From: Ilumatobacteraceae bacterium
GTDB taxonomy: Bacteria > Actinomycetota > Acidimicrobiia > Acidimicrobiales > Ilumatobacteraceae
Length of the DNA: 7,018 nt
Direction: 5' to 3'
Assembly (NCBI GenBank): GCA_016650435.1
Contig: JAENVT010000112.1
Coordinates: 1 to 7,018 of the forward strand
The translations under genes were made by a program, and so were the position numbers. Every line of letters starts with the position of its first letter. Position 1 is the first letter of the stretch. Shown here piece by piece: positions 1 through 7,018 of the stretch. The notes below the pieces were generated by a model. That model was given only the letters and a program-made list of their open reading frames with translations, searched no databases and had not been told where the DNA came from.

Positions 1-2
1 AC

Positions 3-209
3 GGTGACATCAATCAGGAAGACATCACCAACAACGCAGTAGCCGTCTGGGCTGGGATGCAATGCCATCGATTCAGCCTCACCGACAACCCAGGCGTAAA
101 CCACTTCGAGCTTCCGGCTGATCCCGACGTGTTGGCCCGCCTGGTGGCCAACGCCAACGCCCCTCGGTCTCACTGCAGTCATCACGGCGACGACGAGGGC
201 GACGACTGA
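3..209 (+). CDS. 3' end of an unrecognised gene (partial)
   Basis: An open frame runs from the window edge to a TGA at 207-209, giving the last 68 residues of a protein whose start lies outside the window. Roughly three quarters of its codons end in G or C, as expected for a real gene in this genome, while the other two plus-strand frames are interrupted. The visible part has a mixed polar/hydrophobic body (AVAVWAGMQ, HFELPADPDVLARLVANA) and ends in a short His/Asp/Glu-rich tail (CSHHGDDEGDD). Such a tail could bind metal, but that is only a guess. I recognise no family. An internal ATG at residue 19 could start a shorter protein, but the frame is open upstream of it, so a 5'-truncated gene is simpler. 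The following 105 nt up to the next gene hold nothing I can identify. Confidence 0.5.
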   Translation, partial: GDINQEDITNNAVAVWAGMQCHRFSLTDNPGVNHFELPADPDVLARLVANANAPRSHCSHHGDDEGDD

Positions 210-314
210 AACAAGCCAAACGACGCGCCTTGGTCGGTGCGCAGGAGGCCCGCAACGCGACGAGTTACAACAAGGCTGCGGTGATACATCGAATCTGATA
301 GGTAGCTCCACAGC

Positions 315-875
315 ATGCACACACTGATCTACACCGCGATCACGTCGCTGGACGGTTACATCGAAGACGGCAACGGCAACTTCGACTGGGCTGCGCCCGA
401 CGAGGAGGTGCACACCTTTGTCAACAACCTTGAGCGCCCGATCGGCACGTATCTCTACGGTCGCCGGCTGTACGAAGTCATGCTGTATTGGGAGACGGCC
501 CACACCAATGCGGGTTTGGCCGACTTCGAGCGCGACTACGCGCGCATTTGGCAGGCGGCAGACAAGATTGTGTACTCCAAATCGCTGAACGATGTGTCAA
601 GCGCGCGCACGATCATCGAGCGCGACTTCGACGCAGACGCCGTACGCCAGCTGAAAGCGACGGCACAGCGCGACATCTCCATTGGCGGTGCCGAACTCGC
701 AGCACACGCGATCAGGGCCGGCCTGATCGACGAGTATCAGCAATTCTTGTCGCCGATCGCGGTCGGCGGCGGCAAGCGCTTCCTTCCCGACGACGTGCGG
801 ATCGAGCTCGAACTCCTCGAGGAACGCCGATTCGACAGCGGCGTTGTGTTCCTCCGCTACCGCAAGCGCTTCTGA
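315..875 (+). CDS. Dihydrofolate reductase / RibD C-terminal-like family protein
   Basis: This 186-residue protein belongs to the DHFR-like fold shared with the reductase domain of RibD (riboflavin synthesis). Members are presumed NAD(P)H-dependent reductases, mostly of unknown substrate. Family marks seen: the N-terminal strand and turn with SLDGY (residues 11-15), the YGRRLYEVM block (48-56), KIVYSKSL (84-91), the ISIGGAEL nucleotide-binding turn (121-128), and the C-terminal block DEYQQFLSPIAVGGGKRF (139-156) ending in FLRYRKRF. The length is full for the single-domain family. No strong Shine-Dalgarno sequence precedes ATG 315; a weak GTGATA-17 nt-TAGCTC promoter-like pair (280-308) would put transcription on the ATG. 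It stands alone on its strand and converges with katG across only 18 nt (876-893). The cellular role is unknown; trimethoprim-target DHFR (FolA) is unlikely from the motif set. Confidence 0.88.
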   Translation: MHTLIYTAITSLDGYIEDGNGNFDWAAPDEEVHTFVNNLERPIGTYLYGRRLYEVMLYWETAHTNAGLADFERDYARIWQAADKIVYSKSLNDVSSARTIIERDFDADAVRQLKATAQRDISIGGAELAAHAIRAGLIDEYQQFLSPIAVGGGKRFLPDDVRIELELLEERRFDSGVVFLRYRKRF

Positions 876-893
876 CCGTACACGGGTCCTTTC

Positions 894-3603
<2,710 letters not shown>

Positions 3604-3609
3604 GACGGC

Positions 3610-3638
3610 ACTCTATGCAAATTGCGACTGTGTGTAAA
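3610..3638 (-). promoter_or_regulatory. Predicted furA-katG promoter, leaderless
   Basis: On the minus strand, TTTACA (3638-3633, five of six matches to the TTGACA -35) is followed after exactly 17 nt by TAGAGT (3615-3610, fitting the TAnnnT -10). Counting 7 nt from the end of the -10 places +1 at 3603, the A of the furA ATG, so the message would be leaderless. No Shine-Dalgarno precedes furA, which agrees with this. A TTGACA also occurs at 3653-3648 but has no -10 at the right distance. Confidence 0.55.
3617..3625. promoter_or_regulatory. Candidate FurA operator (9-bp palindrome)
   Basis: GCAA-A-TTGC is a perfect inverted repeat with a one-base centre, lying inside the -10/-35 spacer of the predicted furA promoter within an AT-rich island in GC-rich DNA. 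Fur-family repressors bind AT-rich dyads overlapping their own promoters, so this is the natural operator candidate. It is short, and the motif itself is not one I can match to a published FurA box with certainty. Confidence 0.35.
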
Positions 3639-3640
3639 AT
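3635..3640 (+). promoter_or_regulatory. Possible -10 for the divergent uncharacterised gene
   Basis: TAAAAT on the plus strand fits a -10 element, but the hexamer 17 nt upstream (TCTATG) is a poor -35. Transcription would start near 3647, leaving about 31 nt before GTG 3678. It overlaps the furA -35 on the other strand, so occupancy at one would affect the other. Confidence 0.3.
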
Positions 3641-3677
3641 CTGGCCCTGTCAACATCCTGCGGCGCGATACTGCGGC

Positions 3678-4316
3678 GTGCCACGTCGGAACCGTGTCGA
3701 TCCGTTCGGAGACCTGCATGCGGTGCCGCAGCGGATGAGCCTCACCGGCAATCGCGGCTGCCTGGTTGACGACACGCGGACGCTCGCCCGCCACCACAAT
3801 GGCTCGTTGTGGATCATCTGCCTCACAGAGTTCCGCGGCTGGCGCCACCCACTGGACCAACCGCACCGCTGGACCCCGCTGTTCTTCCTCGACGAAGCAG
3901 TCGCATTGGCGGCCGGACATCGCCCGTGCGCGTTCTGCCGGCAAGACGCGTACCGCTCGTACCGCGATGCGCTGACCGCGGCCCTCGGCCGCGACCAACC
4001 GGTCCGAGCGATCGAGATCAACGCCCGGCTGAACTCCGAGCGTTTGCGCCGCGGTCGCGGCCTCAATCGCGCTTCGGATCGGCGGCTGTGGACCGCCGAC
4101 TTGAACGATCTGCCGGACGGCTCCGTCGTGGTTGGCGAGATTGGTGAGGCTCGTCTGGTTCGCGGCGAGTTCACGTGGGTGTTCAGCTTCGACGGCTGGC
4201 ACCAACCACGGCCCCGCGTCCCCGGGGTCCTCGTCGAGGTGATCACACCGCCCACCTCTGTCGCCGCCTTGCACCACGGCTTCAAGCCGATGCTGCACCC
4301 GAGCGCGGCATCCTGA
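3678..4316 (+). CDS. Uncharacterised Cys/His-containing actinobacterial protein
   Basis: A 212-residue protein if started at GTG 3678. A longer reading from ATG 3615 would add 21 residues, but it would begin inside the furA promoter, and the MPRRNRVDPFG start fits what I remember of homologues. Visible blocks: GNRGCLVDD (24-32), RHHNGSLWIICLTEFRGWRHPL (38-59), TPLFFLDEAVALAAGHRPCAFCR (66-88), YRSYRDAL (92-99), LWTADLNDLPDGSVV (137-151), and a C-terminal half that is mostly predicted beta structure. C28, C48, H81, C84 and C87 could form a metal or redox site (HRPCAFC). There is no signal peptide or membrane segment, so it is probably cytoplasmic. I know the family only as hypothetical proteins and assign no function. 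It is divergent from furA-katG with 74 nt between starts, which hints at, but does not show, shared control. Confidence 0.82.
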   Translation: MPRRNRVDPFGDLHAVPQRMSLTGNRGCLVDDTRTLARHHNGSLWIICLTEFRGWRHPLDQPHRWTPLFFLDEAVALAAGHRPCAFCRQDAYRSYRDALTAALGRDQPVRAIEINARLNSERLRRGRGLNRASDRRLWTADLNDLPDGSVVVGEIGEARLVRGEFTWVFSFDGWHQPRPRVPGVLVEVITPPTSVAALHHGFKPMLHPSAAS

Positions 4317-4317
4317 C

Positions 4318-4333
4318 CGCGCTCACACGCGCG
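4318..4333 (+). terminator. Weak candidate hairpin after the uncharacterised gene
   Basis: CGCGC and GCGCG flank a 6-nt loop (TCACAC), beginning 2 nt after the TGA at 4314-4316. The 5-bp all-GC stem could terminate transcription, but there is no T-run after it and CG-rich dyads arise easily here. The rest of 4317-4436 shows only a TACGAT -10-like hexamer at 4366-4371 without a -35. Confidence 0.25.
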
Positions 4334-4436
4334 ATCATCAGAACGGACCCCGGCCCGAGCGGGCGTACGATCGTGGTGTGGCCACTGCAACTCCGTTCTC
4401 GGTACCGAGTCCGGACCTCAGTATCGAGTCGCATCC

Positions 4437-4922
4437 GTGACCGCGCAACCGCTGCACCCGAACGTCGAGCCGCTCCAGTTTCTGCTCGGCACATGGACGG
4501 GTCGCGGCCGCGGTGTGTACCCGACGATCGAATCGTTCGACTACGACGAAACGATCACCTTCGGTCATGTCGGCAAACCGTTCCTCACCTACATGCAGCG
4601 CACGGCAGCGGTGGACGACGGTCGCCCGCTGCACGCCGAGTACGGCTACTGGCGGATGCCTGAAGCCGGGTTCGTGGAACTTGTGCTCGTCCACCCAACG
4701 GGCATCGTCGAGGTCCAAGAAGGCACGCTCGATGGCGACGGGACCGAACATTCGATCCGCCTGCGGTCGACGACGATGTCTCGAACCTCGACAGCAAAAG
4801 AGGTCGTCGCAGTCGAGCGCGACGTCACCGTCGACGGTGACACCGTGCGCTACGAGGTGCGGATGGCCGCGGTGGGGCAGCCACTACAACTGCATCTCGC
4901 CGCGGCACTCCATCGCGAGTGA
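4437..4922 (+). CDS. Nitrobindin-family haem-binding beta-barrel protein
   Basis: A 161-residue protein with the fatty-acid-binding-like beta-barrel of nitrobindins (THAP4 C-terminal domain family). These carry ferric haem and are reported to isomerise peroxynitrite to nitrate and to bind NO. The signature [20 protein letters not shown] (residues 15-34) is present and includes GTWxGxGxGxYPTI. The predicted proximal haem ligand is H153 in [11 protein letters not shown] near the C-terminus, the expected place. The length matches bacterial members (about 160-165). GTG 4437 is chosen because the reading [20 protein letters not shown] is a normal family N-terminus and no in-frame upstream start is near. 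There is no clear Shine-Dalgarno. The next frame begins 47 nt downstream. The KatG locus nearby suggests a stress setting, but a shared transcript is not shown. Confidence 0.92.
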   Translation: MTAQPLHPNVEPLQFLLGTWTGRGRGVYPTIESFDYDETITFGHVGKPFLTYMQRTAAVDDGRPLHAEYGYWRMPEAGFVELVLVHPTGIVEVQEGTLDGDGTEHSIRLRSTTMSRTSTAKEVVAVERDVTVDGDTVRYEVRMAAVGQPLQLHLAAALHRE

Positions 4923-4955
4923 GAAATCGTCTGCGAGTGGATCCACAGACTGGGT

Positions 4956-4963
4956 GAGAGGAG
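4956..4963 (+). promoter_or_regulatory. Ribosome binding site before the collapsed reductase gene
   Basis: GAGAGGAG lies 6 nt before the TTG at 4970-4972. This well-placed Shine-Dalgarno identifies the TTG as the original start and shows that the initiation region survived the internal loss in the downstream gene. Confidence 0.65.
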
Positions 4964-4969
4964 CCTGCA

Positions 4970-5164
4970 TTGTCGAAGGTGATTGCCGACATCAGCATGT
5001 CGCTGGACGGCTACGTGGCCCCGCCGGGCGCACCGATCCTGCTCGGTGGCGGAACACCGCTGTTTCGTGCAGGCACCCGCCAGAAATTTCGCCAACGTGA
5101 CGTCCGCCCTTCGACCAACGCCGTCCACCTCATCTACGAGCGGTTGGTCACTTCGGCTCGCTGA
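4970..5164 (+). pseudogene. Internally deleted DHFR/RibD-C-like reductase remnant
   Basis: The 64-residue product joins the very N-terminus of a DHFR/RibD-C-like reductase (MSKVIADISMSLDGYVA, residues 1-17) directly to the family's last strands (PILLGGGTPLF at 22-32, then NAVHLIYERL). Intact relatives are about 180-220 residues, so well over 100 codons are missing from the middle, including the GRR-type block and the GG nucleotide-binding turn present in the gene at 315-875. The junction, near 5018-5035, keeps the reading frame. Without the nucleotide-binding core it cannot be a working reductase. A small functional peptide is possible but unlikely. Initiation is at TTG with a good ribosome binding site. 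The last 17 nt overlap the end of the convergent dioxygenase gene, and the LVTSAR tail may be read-through beyond the original stop. Confidence 0.75.
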
Positions 5165-6089
5165 GGAGGCCGCGGCTCACTGGAATCTTCGGTGCCGACG
5201 TCGGCGGCGTGGGCACCGGCTCGACGTCGCCCCAGCGGTGTCGTTGCATGCGGGTCGCCAGTGCGTCGATTTCGGGACTCGTCCGGTTTCGAGGTCCGTC
5301 GTGTTCGGGCTGCAGCAGACGTTGTGGCGAATCACCATCGACGAATCCCAGATACGGACCCCCGTAGTCGTAGCCGATCAGCCGTTGCAACCGGTCGGAG
5401 TACGTGCGCGCGATCTCGGGCGGGTTGGTGAGGTACTGGTTCTCCTCCTGCCGCAGCCAGGCGAGCGAATATTGAAAGGCGAGGCCGGTACGAAGGAACG
5501 AGCTCGACACGTTGGCTCCCCCACCGTGAATCGTGCCGCCGAGGTACACCAGCAATGAACCGGCAGGCATCAACGCAGCGACGATCTCGTCGGCCGTCGG
5601 GTCGCGATCTTCGGCCCATCGGTGACTGCCCGGCACCAGCGAGGTGGCGCCGTTGTCCGCGGTGAAGTCGGTCAGCGCCCACATCGTCGGCATCAACATT
5701 GGCGGGCATGGGTGACGGAAGGGATAGAGATCACCGTCGCGATGCAACTCTTGCGCCTTCGCACCGGGCAGCAGATGCATGATGCCCGAGTAGTTGAGCT
5801 GATATCGGACGCCATGCGGCTGCAGCACTGCATCGGCGAGGGCCATCACCACCGGATGAACAGCCATCTCCCGCGCCGCCGCCGAGCGGCGCAGTAGGCC
5901 GCCGATCCGTTTGGTGCGGTCGCCGAGAAAGTCGGTATGGCCGGTCGGCGCGGCATCGATGTGGGCGCTCAGCTCGGCCAAGGCACGATCAGTCAGGTCA
6001 GGGGCGAGCCGTTCGACGATCACGTAGCCGTCGTCGAGCAACGCTTCGGCGATTGCATTCGCGGGGACATCCACATTCACGACGGACAT
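5148..6089 (-). CDS. Phytanoyl-CoA dioxygenase (PhyH) family oxygenase
   Basis: A 313-residue member of the Fe(II)/2-oxoglutarate-dependent PhyH family, which hydroxylates small molecules, lipids or natural-product intermediates. Metal ligands are the HxD pair H116 and D118 (ELHRDGDLYPF) and distal H188 (GGTIHGGGANVS). R200 (SSSFLRTGLAF) is the expected 2-oxoglutarate carboxylate anchor. ALTDFTADNGATSLVPGSH (138-156) is the family's strand-turn core. The N-terminal DDGYVIVERL (19-28) is also typical. The last 25 or so residues are Pro/Ser-rich and probably disordered. The substrate cannot be read from sequence; ectoine hydroxylase or true phytanoyl-CoA hydroxylase would need phylogeny. It lies 49 nt downstream of mug on the same strand, so a joint transcript is possible, though a candidate own promoter abuts the ATG. 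Its 3' end overlaps the convergent remnant by 17 nt. Confidence 0.92.
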   Translation of the reverse strand: MSVVNVDVPANAIAEALLDDGYVIVERLAPDLTDRALAELSAHIDAAPTGHTDFLGDRTKRIGGLLRRSAAAREMAVHPVVMALADAVLQPHGVRYQLNYSGIMHLLPGAKAQELHRDGDLYPFRHPCPPMLMPTMWALTDFTADNGATSLVPGSHRWAEDRDPTADEIVAALMPAGSLLVYLGGTIHGGGANVSSSFLRTGLAFQYSLAWLRQEENQYLTNPPEIARTYSDRLQRLIGYDYGGPYLGFVDGDSPQRLLQPEHDGPRNRTSPEIDALATRMQRHRWGDVEPVPTPPTSAPKIPVSRGLLSEPK

Positions 6090-6095
6090 GGCTCG

Positions 6096-6101
6096 ACATT
6101 A
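6096..6101 (-). promoter_or_regulatory. Candidate -10 for a leaderless dioxygenase message
   Basis: TAATGT on the minus strand fits TAnnnT and lies so that +1 would be 6089, the A of the ATG. There is no Shine-Dalgarno before this ATG, which fits a leaderless transcript. The -35 region (TGAGCA at an 18-nt spacer) is poor, so this is tentative. Confidence 0.3.
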
Positions 6102-6138
6102 GTAAGTCGCCCGTTGATGTGCTCACGATCGAGCTGTG

Positions 6139-6699
6139 TCAGGCGCGGGCGGCCTCCCACGCACGTCGGTATGACGCCGCAAGGCTGCCGACGGTCTCGT
6201 GGGCGTTGAGGCCGCTCGGGTTGGGCAGGACCCACAGCTCGGCGCCGCCGAACCGGTCGTCCTGGCGACCCTGGGCGGCCTTCGGTTTGGCGAACGCTTG
6301 CCGATACGCCGTAAGACCGAGCACGGCGACAGCTCTCGGCTCCCAACGCCGCACCTTGGCCTCGAGCGCTACGGCGCCGGCGCGCAATTCGTCGCGGCTC
6401 AGCTCTTCGGCACGGGCGCTCGCCGTGGGAACGATGTTGGTGATGCCGATCCCGAGCCCGAGCACCAGTTCGCGATCTGCTTCGCACATGCCGTCGCTGA
6501 CATCGACCAAGCTCGGAGTGATGCCAGCTGTGTGCAGCGCCGGCCAGAAGCGGTTGCCGCGACGGGCGAAGTGAGCGTTGACGGCAGCGGTCCACAGCCC
6601 CGGGTTGATCCCGACGAACAACAGTCGGACACGATCGTCGACGAGGTCGTCCACCGCTTCGCCATGCAACGCGGCAAGCTCCGCTCGGGTGAACTTCAG
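6139..6699 (-). CDS. mug: G/U mismatch-specific uracil-DNA glycosylase (Mug family)
   Basis: A Mug/TDG-type DNA glycosylase, which removes uracil or ethenocytosine opposite G by base excision. The active-site motif is LFVGINPGLWTA (residues 27-38 from the CTG start), where N32 corresponds to the catalytic Asn of E. coli Mug. The second signature, LPNPSGLNAHET (158-169), forms the DNA-intercalating loop. ARRGNRFWPALHTAGI (45-60) is also characteristic. The start is uncertain: TTG at 6669 gives 176 residues but cuts off KFTRAELAAL, a helix I recall as normal in homologues. No ATG, GTG or TTG lies in frame close upstream, whereas CTG 6699-6697 has GGAG seven nt before it and gives 186 residues. 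I use that CTG, tentatively. The gene precedes the dioxygenase on the same strand and diverges from the hydrolase gene at 6774. Confidence 0.9.
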   Translation of the reverse strand: MKFTRAELAALHGEAVDDLVDDRVRLLFVGINPGLWTAAVNAHFARRGNRFWPALHTAGITPSLVDVSDGMCEADRELVLGLGIGITNIVPTASARAEELSRDELRAGAVALEAKVRRWEPRAVAVLGLTAYRQAFAKPKAAQGRQDDRFGGAELWVLPNPSGLNAHETVGSLAASYRRAWEAARA

Positions 6700-6706
6700 C
6701 TTCTCG

Positions 6707-6710
6707 CTCC
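6707..6710 (-). promoter_or_regulatory. Shine-Dalgarno candidate supporting a CTG start of mug
   Basis: GGAG on the minus strand lies 7 nt before the CTG at 6699-6697. It is the only well-spaced ribosome binding site candidate I see for this gene; the TTG at 6669 has none as good. A 4-nt match is weak evidence by itself. Confidence 0.35.
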
Positions 6711-6758
6711 AGTCGAATCGGACGTCCGCACGCCCGACACGCTTCTCACTATGACACG

Positions 6759-6764
6759 TATTGT
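6759..6764 (+). promoter_or_regulatory. Possible -10 of the hydrolase gene
   Basis: TATTGT fits TAnnnT and would start transcription near 6771, 3 nt before ATG 6774. A partial -35 (CCGACA, 6734-6739) is 19 nt upstream, which is longer than ideal. Confidence 0.25.
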
Positions 6765-6773
6765 CGGGGTCGA

Positions 6774-7018
6774 ATGAAGAGCCTCTACCTCGTCGAACAC
6801 GACTGCTTCATCGGCTACCTCGCGCTGCCGGGCGACGGCCCTGTGCACGTGTACCTCGCGCCGCTCATCTGCCCTGCAACGGCGACATTGCTCCAGGTCG
6901 CGACACACCCGCGACTCGCAGGTCGAGCTTCGGTCCTGGTCGACTACCTCGGATGTGGCCTGAGCGATCGACCGCTTTCGTTCAGCCACACAATGCGCGA
7001 TCACGCGCTGACAGTCGC
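6774..7018 (+). CDS. Alpha/beta-fold hydrolase, N-terminal part (partial)
   Basis: An ATG at 6774 opens a frame that runs off the window edge after 81 codons. The visible part matches the N-terminus of alpha/beta hydrolases: a short beta-strand pair, THPRLAGRASVLVDYLGCGLSDRP (44-67), which is the second core strand followed by the D-x-x-G-x-G-x-S-D turn, and FSHTMRDHALTV (70-81), the start of helix A. The catalytic Ser, acid and His would lie downstream and are not visible. The usual HG oxyanion-hole motif after the first core strand is replaced by VYLAPLICPA (26-35). The substrate is unknown. The start is preceded only by a weak GGGG stretch. It is divergent from mug. Confidence 0.8.
   Translation, partial: MKSLYLVEHDCFIGYLALPGDGPVHVYLAPLICPATATLLQVATHPRLAGRASVLVDYLGCGLSDRPLSFSHTMRDHALTV

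Noticed and set aside
3648..3653. A perfect TTGACA (minus strand) as the furA -35.
   Set aside because: No TAnnnT hexamer sits 16-19 nt downstream, whereas TTTACA at 3638-3633 has a matching -10 at 17 nt.
3615..3677. ATG 3615 as the start of the uncharacterised plus-strand gene.
   Set aside because: It would place the start inside the furA promoter and upstream of the possible plus-strand -10. The extra residues (QIATVCKIWPCQH) look non-conserved, and GTG 3678 gives a more natural N-terminus.
4175..4663. A 162-codon plus-strand frame bridging the uncharacterised gene and the nitrobindin gene.
   Set aside because: It overlaps both recognised genes out of frame, and its Arg-rich product has no motif.
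6696..7004. A minus-strand frame opposite the alpha/beta-hydrolase start.
   Set aside because: The plus-strand frame has clear hydrolase features. The minus-strand product is Arg/Glu-rich and motif-free, and it overlaps the mug start region in another frame.

Overview
The window is GC-rich (low-to-mid 60s % by eye) and densely packed, with GTG and TTG starts next to ATG and G/C at most third codon positions. Together with the furA-katG gene order, an actinobacterial-type nitrobindin and an actinobacterial-type Mug glycosylase, this points to the phylum Actinomycetota. I cannot place the genus. The pieces look like ordinary chromosomal housekeeping and stress genes. I see no transposase, integrase, tRNA, rRNA or CRISPR array.

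Layout, left to right: the 3' end of an unrecognised gene (3-209, +); a dihydrofolate-reductase/RibD-C-like reductase (315-875, +); convergent to it, the minus-strand pair furA (3169-3603) then katG (894-3122), separated by 46 nt; divergent from furA, an uncharacterised Cys/His-containing protein (best start GTG 3678, to 4316, +); a nitrobindin-like haem protein (4437-4922, +); the remnant of a second RibD-C-like reductase that lost its middle in frame (4970-5164, +); convergent with it, a phytanoyl-CoA-dioxygenase-family enzyme (5148-6089, -), preceded on the same strand by a Mug-type uracil-DNA glycosylase (6139 to about 6699, -); and the start of an alpha/beta-hydrolase (6774 to the window edge, +).

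Functionally, the centre reads as an oxidant-handling neighbourhood. FurA is the expected repressor of its own operon with the catalase-peroxidase KatG. The nitrobindin family deals with peroxynitrite/NO, and Mug repairs damaged or mismatched DNA. Whether these genes are co-regulated is inference. The most informative non-coding stretch is 3604-3677. There a near-consensus minus-strand promoter places the furA transcription start on the A of its ATG (a leaderless message), overlaps a 9-bp palindrome, and shares bases with a possible plus-strand -10 for the uncharacterised divergent gene.

No obviously new multi-gene system is visible. The best leads are the uncharacterised divergent protein, the shared furA promoter, the in-frame collapsed reductase gene, and the probable non-ATG start of mug.
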